Shown here piece after piece: positions 16,425 through 25,026 of a DNA stretch of 64,000 nt (its first letter is position 1; the number at the start of each line of letters is the position of its first letter). Position numbers and translations under genes: made by a program. The DNA comes from JAGQIB01 sp041393395 (GTDB lineage Bacteria; ARS69). The DNA lies in the NCBI GenBank assembly GCA_041393395.1, contig JAWKKG010000004.1:372001-436000 (forward strand), given 5' to 3'. The notes beneath the pieces were generated by a model. That model was not told where the DNA came from and did no database searches. It saw only the letters and a program-made list of their open reading frames with translations.

Positions 16425-18098
16425 GTGAGTGGTCGCTGGCGACGCTTGCCGGTGCTGGCCGCCCTCCTCGCGGCTCTCGCGGCGATGCCCTCGCTGCGCG
16501 GCGAGTTCGTCTACGACGACTATCCGTACGTCGTGGACAACGCCGATCTCGCGGGCGGATGGGATCGGGTGCCGCGCCTCTTCCGCGTGGCGTTCCCGTC
16601 CGAGGCGCCGGAGCGCGGGCTCTATCGTCCGCTGACCGCGCTCTCGTATCGCCTGGATCGGAGCGGCGGGACCCGCGGGCCCACGCGCTACCACGTCACG
16701 AACCTCGTGCTCGCCTTCGCGCTCGGCCTCGCGGCGCACGAGGCGCTGCGACGGGTGCTCTCCGCGCGCTCCGCGGTGGCCGGAGCGTTCCTGTTCGCGG
16801 TGCATCCCGTGCACGTGGAGTCCGTGGCGTGGATCACCGGGCGCTCGGAGCTCCTGTCGGCGTTGGGAGCGTTGCTCGCATTCGCCTGGGCGGTTGACAC
16901 GCTGCGGAGCGGGGGGCGCGGCCGCGCGGCGGCGGCCGGTGCGGCGCTCCTGCTCGGCGCCCTCGCGAAGGAGAATGCGCTCGTGGTGTTGCCGCTGCTC
17001 GGTCTCGTGACGTTCGTCGAGCGACGCACGACGTCGCCCGCGCGCGTCGTGCTCGCCTTCACGCCGCTGCTCGTGGCGAGCGGCGCGGTGCTGGCGCTGC
17101 GGTGGTCCGTGCTGGGCGCGCTCGGCCCGGGAGGCGGGGAGACGGTGGGTGGCCCGACTCTCGCGTCGCGCGGGCCGTTGATCGTGGCGGCGCTCGGCGA
17201 ACATCTCCGGCTGCTGCTGTGGCCGCATCCGCTCTCGATCGAACGAATGCCCCGGGCACCGGGCGCGTGGTCCGATCCACGGGTCGTCGCCGGGGCGGTG
17301 ACCGTCGCGGCCTGGGTGGGTGGCGTCTGGGCGCTGCGTCGTCGTCGCTCGGTGCGGCTCCTGGGGCTCTGGCCGATCGTGGCCCTGGCGCCGGTCATGC
17401 ATCTCGTTCCGATCGGCGAGACGGTCGCGGAGCGGTTTCTGCTGCTCCCGTCCCTCGGGGTGGCGGGAGTGCTCGGCGCGGCCCTGATCGAATCCGGGCA
17501 GGGGAGGAACATTCGCCGCGCGCTTCTCGTCGCGCTCGTGCTGGCGGGCTTCGTGGTGTCCTGGCGGTACGCGTCGGAATGGCGGACCGAGGAGTCGGTG
17601 TGGCGGCACGCGGTCAACGTCGAGCCGGGCTCGGCCACGGCTTGGACCGCGCTCGGAGATTCCTATGCGCGGCGCGACTGGCCGGACAAGGCGGAGCCGC
17701 TCTACCAGAAGGCGCTCGCGCTCGATCCCGGACTGACGGTGGCCCGACTCGCGCTCGCGCAGACGCTGGACGAGCGGGGACGCCCCGACCTCGCGCTCGT
17801 CGAGACCCAGGAAGCGGTACGGCTCGCGCCGGACCACGCGAAGGCCCTGAACAACCTCGGCGCGCGGCTCGCGCGGGCCGGTCGTGTGCCCGAGGCGGAG
17901 GAGATGTTCCGGCGCGCGATCGCGCGGGCCCCCGGCTACGCGCCGGCCCTACGCAACGCGGCTTTCGCGGCCGAGGATCGCGGGGATCGTGGAGAGGCGG
18001 TGCGACTGTGGGAGAGGGCACGTGCCGCCGACCCGCGGCTGCCCCTCGCGAGCGAGGTGTTCCGCGCGGCTTCCCCCGAATCGTCATCGGCCCGATAA
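16425..18098 (+). CDS. Polytopic membrane protein with TPR tail (TMTC/glycosyltransferase-C-like)
   Basis: A 557-residue membrane protein that starts with GTG one base after the previous stop. The first extracytoplasmic loop contains FVYDDYPYVVDN, the acidic DD signature placed as in TMTC and other GT-C glycosyltransferases, and it continues with RPLTALSYRLD. About nine membrane segments follow up to residue 390. The C-terminal 160 residues form four TPR repeats (WTALGDSYARRDWPDKAEPLYQKAL and later units). Eukaryotic TMTC proteins O-mannosylate cadherins; bacterial homologues are mostly uncharacterised. The enzyme activity is therefore an inference from the DD loop and topology. Confidence 0.75.
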   Translation: MSGRWRRLPVLAALLAALAAMPSLRGEFVYDDYPYVVDNADLAGGWDRVPRLFRVAFPSEAPERGLYRPLTALSYRLDRSGGTRGPTRYHVTNLVLAFALGLAAHEALRRVLSARSAVAGAFLFAVHPVHVESVAWITGRSELLSALGALLAFAWAVDTLRSGGRGRAAAAGAALLLGALAKENALVVLPLLGLVTFVERRTTSPARVVLAFTPLLVASGAVLALRWSVLGALGPGGGETVGGPTLASRGPLIVAALGEHLRLLLWPHPLSIERMPRAPGAWSDPRVVAGAVTVAAWVGGVWALRRRRSVRLLGLWPIVALAPVMHLVPIGETVAERFLLLPSLGVAGVLGAALIESGQGRNIRRALLVALVLAGFVVSWRYASEWRTEESVWRHAVNVEPGSATAWTALGDSYARRDWPDKAEPLYQKALALDPGLTVARLALAQTLDERGRPDLALVETQEAVRLAPDHAKALNNLGARLARAGRVPEAEEMFRRAIARAPGYAPALRNAAFAAEDRGDRGEAVRLWERARAADPRLPLASEVFRAASPESSSAR

Positions 18099-18185
18099 TG
18101 CGAGGGGCGCCGACTCGCCCGTCGGTCGGCGGTCCACCCGTTCCGACAGTCCGACTCCGCGAAGAACGTTCCCGAGGAATGCGCC

Positions 18186-19043
18186 TTGGACTTCTACCAA
18201 CGACTGAGTGAGAGAGTCGCGTCGGGAGAGGCGCTCGCGGTGTGTACGATCGTCTCCGCCCACGGCTCGGTGCCGAGGAAGATCGGCACGAAGATGATCG
18301 TGCGCGAGGACGGCGCGATCGACTTCACGCTCGGCGGCGGGCCGTTCGAGGCACTCGTGATCGAGGACGCGCGGGAGGCGATCCGGCGCGGTGAGTCCGC
18401 GATCAAGGCCTACCGATTCCTGCCTGCCGGCGAGAACGCGACCGGCATGACGTGCGGGGGCGACGTCGAGGTGTTCCTCGACGTGCACCGACGCGCCGCT
18501 CGGGTCGTCGTTTTCGGCGGCGGCCACGTGGCGCTGCCGCTCGTGCGTCTCGCGAAGACCGCGGGTTTCCGGGTCGCGGTGATCGACGATCGTCGTGAGT
18601 TCGCGAACGACGTCCGGTTCCCGGACGCGGACGAGATCGTGCACGCGGAAGGCGGCTACGTGGGGACCGATTTTCCCCTCGAGGCCGACGACTGGGTCGT
18701 CATCGTGACCCGATGTCACCAGACGGACGAGGCGTGTCTCCGGCACGTCCTCGACGAGGACGTCGAGCCGGCGTACTGCGGAGTGGTCGCGTCCCGGCGG
18801 AAGGCGAAAGTGCTGCTCGCGCGCCTGGTCCAGGACGGCTACGACCCGGAGCGCCTGCGCCGGGTACGTTCACCGATCGGCCTGGACATCGGCGCGGAGA
18901 CGACCGAGGAGATCGCGATCTCCATCCTCGGCCAGATCATCGCGGAACGCGCCGGTCGCGACGCGCGTCCGCTCGCGGATCCGGATCTCGTGCCCGAGCA
19001 CCTCGAAGTCCGCCGCACCGCCCGCGCGCGAGAGGCTCGCTAG
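18186..19043 (+). CDS. XdhC/CoxI-family molybdenum-hydroxylase maturation protein
   Basis: A 285-residue XdhC-family protein. The N-terminal XdhC/CoxI domain (about residues 1-100) shows TIVSAHGSVPRKIGTKMIV and GMTCGGDVEVFLD. The C-terminal Rossmann domain (about 105-260) begins VVVFGGGHVALPLVRLAK. XdhC binds molybdenum cofactor and hands it, after sulfuration, to xanthine dehydrogenase-type enzymes. No molybdenum hydroxylase gene is in this window, so its client lies elsewhere. The TTG start at 18186 is preceded by GAGGAA. It converges on the small secreted-protein gene at 19075. Confidence 0.88.
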   Translation: MDFYQRLSERVASGEALAVCTIVSAHGSVPRKIGTKMIVREDGAIDFTLGGGPFEALVIEDAREAIRRGESAIKAYRFLPAGENATGMTCGGDVEVFLDVHRRAARVVVFGGGHVALPLVRLAKTAGFRVAVIDDRREFANDVRFPDADEIVHAEGGYVGTDFPLEADDWVVIVTRCHQTDEACLRHVLDEDVEPAYCGVVASRRKAKVLLARLVQDGYDPERLRRVRSPIGLDIGAETTEEIAISILGQIIAERAGRDARPLADPDLVPEHLEVRRTARAREAR

Positions 19044-19074
19044 CGCGTCGCTCGCGGCGGACGCGGACGGCGGC

Positions 19075-19677
19075 TCAGTGCCCGCCGCGGCTCGGTTCGC
19101 CCTTGGGAATCGCCGGATCCTCGGGCTCTCCGCTGGCGGTCTTCTCGCCTTCCACCCAGTGGGGCATCTCGCGCTTCCCGCCCGAGTTCGCAACTGCGGG
19201 GAACGCGCGGAAGCCGTCGATCGGCGCGTTCGCGCAGTCGAGCAGGAGCGCGTAGTTCGCCCGCGTCGAGGCGATGACGTCGACGACGACCCGATCCCCG
19301 GGAGTCTTCGGACGGACGATCAGCGTCCCCCAGAAGTTCGGTCCTTCCGGACAGTCGCCCACATGGACCTGCGCGATGGTGCCGGGGGCGCCCACCGGAC
19401 TCGGCATCGACATCCAGAAGGAGTTCGGAAGCTCGAACCGCACGAACTCGGCTCCGTCCACTTTGAGCCCGAACTCGCCGCCCATCGTGTCGACGCCGTC
19501 GGTGAACACGTAGAAGCTCAGGGTCTCGTCCTCGGGGAGATCCGCCGTCGTGGCGTTCGGGTCGACGGGGGAGCAGCTGATCTTCACGGCCGGCTCGCCG
19601 GCACGGGCGGTTCCGCCGATCGCGAGGAGCGGCGCGAGCAGCGAGAGGGCGAGCGCGAAACGGTGGGTACGGTGCAT
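19075..19677 (-). CDS. Secreted hypothetical protein
   Basis: A 200-residue exported protein with a clean signal peptide (hydrophobic core at residues 7-24, probable cleavage after GTARAG). The mature part looks beta-rich (about residues 30-165) and contains two cysteines in conserved-looking positions (ISCSP, VGDCPEG) and one later. It ends in a charged Pro/Glu/Lys tail. The sequence around GGEFGLKVDGAEFV recalls cohesin- or dockerin-neighbour beta-sandwich proteins, but I do not recognise a family. ATG 19677 has GGAGGATACC upstream. It is divergent from the STAS-HATPase gene. Confidence 0.7.
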   Translation of the reverse strand: MHRTHRFALALSLLAPLLAIGGTARAGEPAVKISCSPVDPNATTADLPEDETLSFYVFTDGVDTMGGEFGLKVDGAEFVRFELPNSFWMSMPSPVGAPGTIAQVHVGDCPEGPNFWGTLIVRPKTPGDRVVVDVIASTRANYALLLDCANAPIDGFRAFPAVANSGGKREMPHWVEGEKTASGEPEDPAIPKGEPSRGGH

Positions 19678-19893
19678 CTTCTCGGTATCCTCCGGAGGGT
19701 CGACTGGCACCGAGCATACCGCACCCGCGCCGTTTTCGGGCGACCAGGGTTCGCAAACTCCGGCGAGAGATGGGTGGCGGCCGCCAAGCGCGGCAATGCG
19801 CGCGCCGGGAGCACTCAAGGGGCGAGGCCTCCGCGGCCGACGGGAACGGCAGGAGCCGTGGGGCAGAGCCCGAACGCGCGGCCGGAGGAATCC

Positions 19894-20649
19894 ATGGAAC
19901 GAGCAGCGAAGCACTTCGGCACCGTGGCAGCGGCGACCCGCGTCGCGCCGGGAGACCTCGAGATCTGGAGCCTGCCCTGGAACGTGGTACAGGCATGCCC
20001 GGACCCCGTCGACCTCGCGGATCCTCTGGACGAGGCCCGGTTCCACGCGATCGCGCTGGATCTCGCCGGCCTGAAGGGTGCGGCCGACCACGTCGTGCCG
20101 CTCGTCGACGAGCTCCAGGCCCGCGGAATCCCGACGGTGGTGTACGCGGCGCCGGCCGACTGGATCATGCACCTCCAGATGGAGGGCCTCGAAGCACGGA
20201 TCGCCTCGTGCGAGGACCTCGCCCGTGCGATCGATCTGCTCCGCGAGTACGACGATCTGCGACGTCGCTGCACGTCGGATCGCGGCCGCCGGGTCGGCCA
20301 GCTCCGCATGCCGGCCGTCGCGCCGAGTCTCGCGCCCCTCTGCGCGTACGCCCGCGGGCGACTGGAAGAGGCCGGGGTGGAAGCGGCCGTCCTCCGCTCC
20401 CTGCTGCGGGAGTGCTACCGGAACATGGTCGCGGTGCTGGAGGAGGAGAACTCGGAGGACGGAGCGCTGTCGCTTTCGGCCACCGTTCACGACGGGCGGG
20501 CCACGTTGACGCTGCTGGACAGCGGCCTGCCGCGCGAGAACGAGGTCATCTGTCCCGGGGACCCGACCCGGGTCGACCGGATCCACCGCTTCCGGATCCT
20601 GGACCGACACAACGCGCTCGTACTGGAAAAAGACCTGCCCGTCGGCTAG
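19894..20649 (+). CDS. STAS-like domain fused to RsbW-type ATPase domain (degenerate partner-switching regulator)
   Basis: A 251-residue soluble protein, start ATG 19894 with GGAGGA upstream. Residues about 20-115 resemble a STAS fold: FHAIALDLAGLKGAADHVVPL, then IPTVVYAAP and MEGLEARI. The usual DSSG phosphorylation loop is replaced by GAADH, with no serine. Residues about 130-250 resemble the anti-sigma HATPase_c fold, with LLRECYRNMV at the place of the N-box and TLTLLDSGLP at the place of the DxGxG box; the glycine-rich ATP lid is weak. It may bind, but not switch with, partners of a sigma-factor cascade; the GAF-SpoIIE phosphatase at 10595 is a candidate partner. Domain assignment rests on pattern recognition only. 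Confidence 0.55.
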   Translation: MERAAKHFGTVAAATRVAPGDLEIWSLPWNVVQACPDPVDLADPLDEARFHAIALDLAGLKGAADHVVPLVDELQARGIPTVVYAAPADWIMHLQMEGLEARIASCEDLARAIDLLREYDDLRRRCTSDRGRRVGQLRMPAVAPSLAPLCAYARGRLEEAGVEAAVLRSLLRECYRNMVAVLEEENSEDGALSLSATVHDGRATLTLLDSGLPRENEVICPGDPTRVDRIHRFRILDRHNALVLEKDLPVG

Positions 20650-20719
20650 AGAGACGGCCGCCCCGGGAGCGCGTTCGCGGCCCCGGGCCCACGGCCGACC
20701 GGGCGGCCTCGGTGCCGCC

Positions 20720-20749
20720 TTGCCGCAGGACCACGCGATCCGCTATCCT
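20720..20749 (+). promoter_or_regulatory. Promoter for the VCBS/UnbV secreted protein
   Basis: TTGCCG (20720-20725) and TATCCT (20744-20749) are spaced by 18 bases. Transcription would start about 30 bases before ATG 20788. Confidence 0.4.
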
Positions 20750-20787
20750 CGTCGGGCGTTGCCTGCCCCCCGGCGCCGAGGACCTGA

Positions 20788-23037
20788 ATGCTGCCTTCCG
20801 GCCGACGCCGCATCCCCCGTCATGGTTCGCTCCGCGCCTTCGTCGCGTCGGCATTCGCCGTGGCGTGTGGAATCGGAGCGCCCGCTCGGGCCGATTTCGT
20901 CGACGTGACCGGTGCCGCAGGGGTGTTCGGGAGCCAACCCACGTGGGGCGCCCAGTTTGTAGACATGGATCTCGACGGCGACATCGATCTCTTCAACGCC
21001 CACCACTTCTACAGCGGCTTCCTCTTCACGAACTCCGGCGTCGGGCACTTCTCGGTGTGGGGGCTCCCGCAGGTCGTCGTCTTCCTGGGTGATCGCCACG
21101 GCTGGCTGTGGTGCGATCTCGACAACGACGGTCTGCTCGACGTGGTGTGCTCCCACGGGGGAGATGGAGGGAGCGGCTCCGCGGACGAGCCGAACGAACT
21201 GTGGCGCGGGATCGACTTCGGCATCTTCGAGGCCGTGACCGGCGCCGGCGGCATGGCGGACGAAGCGGGGCGCGGCCGCGCGTTCTCGGCCGCGGACATC
21301 GACGGCGACGGCGATCTGGACCTCTGGCACGCGAAGGCCCCGCTCGCGGCGAGTCCGAACTCGCTCTACCGCAACGACGGCAATCTCACGTTCGTGGATG
21401 TCGCCGCGGAGTGGGGAACGGCCGACGAACTCGGGACGGTCGGTGTCCTCTTTGCGGACTGGGACGATGACGGCGATCCCGATGCGCTCGTGGGGGGAGA
21501 CGAGTTCGCGCGCCCCACGACGCTGTACCGGAACGACGGCGGCGCGTTCGTCGACGTCACGACGGACCTGATCCCGGCGGGCCTGCCGATCATCTCCGGG
21601 GCGGACTGGGGTGACTGGGACGGGGATTCCGACCTGGATCTCGTGATCGCCGCAGGCGACGACGGTGTCTGGGACTCCTGGGGAACGGACGACACGAAGT
21701 ACTGGCTCTTCGCCACGCATCGATTCGACGATGACGGCGTCGACATCTTCCAGTTCGAGACGGCCGAGGATCCCGTCGCACAGTTCCGCTGGCGCAACGT
21801 CATCCAGAACGACCGGATCTTCCTCGGTCCGGCGGGCGTGCACCCCACGCTCAGCTCCATCACGTTGACCGACGCGTACGTCGGCGCGCCGACGTTCACC
21901 CCGGGCGTCGACCAGGGACTGTACTGCTGGCGCGAGTCACCGGGCGGTCCGTGGATCGTCCACGTCTCCGCGCCTCCCGGCACGTTCGGGAACTACAGCG
22001 CGAAGATCAACACGGTGACCGGGGTATCGAATCCGATCGAATCGAACCTGGAGCGCCTCACGATCGTCCCTTCCAGCGCCCGCCTTTATCGCAACGACGG
22101 GAGCGGGTTCACCGACGTGACGACGGCCGTTCGTCTGCCGGTCGCCGCGAATCCGCGGCACGTGACGTTCGTGGACTACGACAACGACGGGGACCTCGAC
22201 CTGCATCAGGTCAATCGCGGCACCGTCGATCTGGGGAACGAGCCGGACCAGCTGTTCCGGAACGACGGCGCGACGTTCCACGAGGTCGCCGGCGCGGCCG
22301 GCGCGGTGGGGTTCACGAACTTCCTGTCCGACGGCGCCGTCTGGGCCGACATCGAGCGCGACGGCGACCTCGACGTCCTCGTCCAGGAGGGAGCGGGACC
22401 CGCGTTCTTCACCACCGGCGTGCCGGGGCTTCTCTACCGGAACGACGGCCCGGCCGGTCACTGGCTCGAGGTGCGGATCGGCGACGCCACGGGCGGCACC
22501 ACGCCGGTCGGTACCCGGGCCACGGCGTGGATCGGGGGACAGGCGGTGCACCGGCGGATCTTTGCGAACTGCTGGCGCGGATTCCAGCCACCGCTCGAGA
22601 TGCACTTCGGTCTCGGCGCGGCCACGGTGGTCGACAGTCTCGTGTTCGACTGGCCCGACGGGACTCACCAGAGCTACAGCGCCGTTCCCGGGGATCGCGT
22701 GCTGCTCTTCTCCCAGGACACGAATCCCGTCGACGTTCCGCTGGGCGCGGACCCGGACCCGGCGCGGAGCGTCGGCCAGGTCATGCCGCAGCCGGCGCGC
22801 GACGCACAGTGGCTCGACTTCGCGGGGCCGGGTGATCGCGCGAAGATCTCCGTCACCGTGTACGACGTGGCGGGTCGCGTCGTGCGACGCCTCGAACCCG
22901 TGTCCCGGGGATCCGGCAGCTACCGCGTGACCTGGGACGGCAGCGGTGCGTCGGGCCAGCCGGTTCCCGCCGGCGTGTACTTCCTGCGCGGCGAAGGCGA
23001 CGTTTCGTTCGTGCGGCGCGCGGTGCGGGTCCGCTGA
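20788..23037 (+). CDS. Secreted FG-GAP/VCBS-repeat protein with UnbV domain and FlgD-type tail
   Basis: A 749-residue exported protein. After a signal peptide (residues 1-30) it has repeated calcium-binding FG-GAP/VCBS blades with Asp-rich loops (DMDLDGDIDL, DIDGDGDLDL, DWDDDGDPDA, DWDGDSDLDL, DYDNDGDLDL), as in a beta-propeller. The ASPIC/UnbV domain follows at about 550-640 (GHWLEVRIGDATGGTTPVGT, LEMHFGLGAATVVDSLVFDW). The last 75 residues are a FlgD-like Ig tail (VYDVAGRVVRR, VTWDGSG, GVYFLRG). It is probably a cell-surface adhesion or substrate-binding protein; its ligand is unknown. Confidence 0.87.
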   Translation: MLPSGRRRIPRHGSLRAFVASAFAVACGIGAPARADFVDVTGAAGVFGSQPTWGAQFVDMDLDGDIDLFNAHHFYSGFLFTNSGVGHFSVWGLPQVVVFLGDRHGWLWCDLDNDGLLDVVCSHGGDGGSGSADEPNELWRGIDFGIFEAVTGAGGMADEAGRGRAFSAADIDGDGDLDLWHAKAPLAASPNSLYRNDGNLTFVDVAAEWGTADELGTVGVLFADWDDDGDPDALVGGDEFARPTTLYRNDGGAFVDVTTDLIPAGLPIISGADWGDWDGDSDLDLVIAAGDDGVWDSWGTDDTKYWLFATHRFDDDGVDIFQFETAEDPVAQFRWRNVIQNDRIFLGPAGVHPTLSSITLTDAYVGAPTFTPGVDQGLYCWRESPGGPWIVHVSAPPGTFGNYSAKINTVTGVSNPIESNLERLTIVPSSARLYRNDGSGFTDVTTAVRLPVAANPRHVTFVDYDNDGDLDLHQVNRGTVDLGNEPDQLFRNDGATFHEVAGAAGAVGFTNFLSDGAVWADIERDGDLDVLVQEGAGPAFFTTGVPGLLYRNDGPAGHWLEVRIGDATGGTTPVGTRATAWIGGQAVHRRIFANCWRGFQPPLEMHFGLGAATVVDSLVFDWPDGTHQSYSAVPGDRVLLFSQDTNPVDVPLGADPDPARSVGQVMPQPARDAQWLDFAGPGDRAKISVTVYDVAGRVVRRLEPVSRGSGSYRVTWDGSGASGQPVPAGVYFLRGEGDVSFVRRAVRVR

Positions 23038-23055
23038 CGGACGCGGAGCTCGTCC

Positions 23056-24807
23056 CTAGTCCAGGTACCCGAGCCCTTCCAGCTTCTCCCGCAACTCGGG
23101 CGTGAGCTCGTCGGCGGTCACCGACTTCGATCCCGTCCAGAGCTCGGTGGCGTGGGCGGCGATCCATGCCCGCACGAGTTCCTCCTGCGCGACGCACTCG
23201 GCCGGGGGAGTGGTGGCCGGCCGGTGCTCTCCCGGATCTTCATCGAGTCGGTAGAACTCGCGCGCACCGTCCTCGTGCAGGATCAGCTTCGCGTCGCGCG
23301 TGCGGTACGCGAAGTCCCGGTTCAGCTGCGCGATCGTCGGTCGCGCGGATGGTGCGGTCGGATGGAACGAGCGCCCTTCCCATTCGGGCCACGCGGATCG
23401 GCCGAGCACCGCGAAAAGTGTGGGCAACAGGTCCACGTTCTCGAGAGGCACCGGTTCGAGCCCCGGGGAGACTCCGAGCCCCGGCGCGTGGATCGCCGCG
23501 ACGATCCGCAGCGTGGAGTCGAACAGCGTGCGCCCGTGCGAGAAGTTCGGCTCGTGATCGAGCAGGTTCTCGCCGTGGTCGGACGTGAGCAGTGTGGCCG
23601 TGCGCCCGGCGCGATCGCAGGCGGCGATCGTCCGCCGGAGACGTTCCATCTTCCCGTCGGCGAACCGGACTTCCGCGCGGTACGCCTCGACGGAGGGGCG
23701 CCAGCCGAAGCGGTTGCGCTTGCCGCCGCGATCGACGCCTCGGTCCGCGTGGAAGCGCTCGCCCCAGGGGGCCTCGGGAACGTAGGGGGAGTGCACGTCC
23801 ATGATGTGCACGAACCACAACGTGGGCCGGTTCGACTCGCGAAACCAGGCGAGCGCGGTCTCGAACGACGGATCGTAGCCGGAGTCGAGCCGTCCGCGCA
23901 CCCGATCCACGATCTGCACCAGTCCGAGGCTGCGCCACAACGCCGCGGGACTCCCTTCTTCGAGTCGCTCGACCTGCCCGGATTCGACGTACGCGTCGAA
24001 GCCCTGATCGAAGTGGTAGCGGCGGCCGAGGAACGTGTTCGTCGCGAAGCCGCCGGTGCGGTAGCCGTCGGCGCGGAGAATCTCCGCGAGCGTCACGAGC
24101 GACGTGTCCATCACCGTGAAGTTCGACCAGACGCCGTTCGAGACCGGATACCGCGACGTGAACAGTGCCGCGTGAGACGCGGCCGATCCGGGATTCGGAG
24201 CGAGCGCCTCGACGAACGTCCGGCTTTCGCGCAGCCAGCGATCCAGCGTGGGAGACGTGGGCTCCGGGTCGCCTCCGGTCGAGAGCGCGTCCGGACGCAG
24301 GGTGTCGATCGAGATCACGACCACGTCCGGACGCGTGTCGTCGCGCTCGCCCGGGTCGAACGCCCAGCGACTCGCCTGCGTGCCGAGTCCGAGCGCGATC
24401 AGGACGGCGAGCGTCGTCGCCCAGCCGGGCGCGCGCGGAGATCTCCGGCGGACGAGGGCGGCCACGCCGAACGCGAGGGCGCCCGCCACGGCGAGGGCCA
24501 GGGCGTCCGCGATCAGGCTCTTGGGGCTCGCGAAATGGGTGCCGGAGAGCAGGGTCCGGTTCACGAACAGGCCGAGGCCGGTGGCGAACCAAGGGAACGC
24601 CGCCAGGCCGGCGATCCGCCCGGGGCGTTCGCCCCCCGCGAGGAGGGCCGCCAGAAGGCCTCCCAGGGCACCCAGAAGGCCGTCCGCCGCCGGGAGGTGC
24701 GCCCACTTCCACGGGCTCGCCACGGGGGATCCGGCGGCCTCCAGCAGCCCGCCCAGGCCGCCGATCAAGGCCCCGGCCAGGAGCCCGAGGCGCCAGCGAC
24801 CGCTCAA
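23056..24807 (-). CDS. Membrane-anchored sulfatase/alkaline-phosphatase-superfamily hydrolase
   Basis: A 583-residue protein with about five N-terminal membrane helices (residues 5-135) and an extracytoplasmic sulfatase-like domain. Metal-site motifs are DVVVISIDTLRPDAL at the start and LLTSDHGENLLDH later. The nucleophile region reads GSAASHAALFTSRYP, with Ser instead of Cys and without the Pro and Arg of the formylglycine motif CxPxR, so this need not be an active sulfatase. The C-terminus LREKLEGLGYLD is common in such membrane sulfatase-like proteins. The TTG start 24807 has GGAGG upstream. It is divergent from the TPR gene at 25027. Confidence 0.82.
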   Translation of the reverse strand: MSGRWRLGLLAGALIGGLGGLLEAAGSPVASPWKWAHLPAADGLLGALGGLLAALLAGGERPGRIAGLAAFPWFATGLGLFVNRTLLSGTHFASPKSLIADALALAVAGALAFGVAALVRRRSPRAPGWATTLAVLIALGLGTQASRWAFDPGERDDTRPDVVVISIDTLRPDALSTGGDPEPTSPTLDRWLRESRTFVEALAPNPGSAASHAALFTSRYPVSNGVWSNFTVMDTSLVTLAEILRADGYRTGGFATNTFLGRRYHFDQGFDAYVESGQVERLEEGSPAALWRSLGLVQIVDRVRGRLDSGYDPSFETALAWFRESNRPTLWFVHIMDVHSPYVPEAPWGERFHADRGVDRGGKRNRFGWRPSVEAYRAEVRFADGKMERLRRTIAACDRAGRTATLLTSDHGENLLDHEPNFSHGRTLFDSTLRIVAAIHAPGLGVSPGLEPVPLENVDLLPTLFAVLGRSAWPEWEGRSFHPTAPSARPTIAQLNRDFAYRTRDAKLILHEDGAREFYRLDEDPGEHRPATTPPAECVAQEELVRAWIAAHATELWTGSKSVTADELTPELREKLEGLGYLD

Positions 24808-25026
24808 GATCGACCTCCGTCCTCACCCGGGGCGTCCCGGGGGTCGAAACCGGAGAAGGAACCGCGGGCGCCCGGAATCGGTTCTCCGATCAGGCGCTCC
24901 GACGACGAGGTGAACCGGCCGCAGTGCGCGGTCCATGGTCGCGTCCCCGTCGTTCGCTGGCTAAAGTCGACCGGCCGCGTCCGAAGCCGACCGGTTCGGA
25001 TCGTCGCCCGGAACCCGGAGGGAACG

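Noticed and set aside
23152..25026. Long N-terminal extension of the TPR protein antisense to the sulfatase gene
   Set aside because: Family-like sequence begins only at GTG 25027, which has its own ribosome-binding site and signal peptide.
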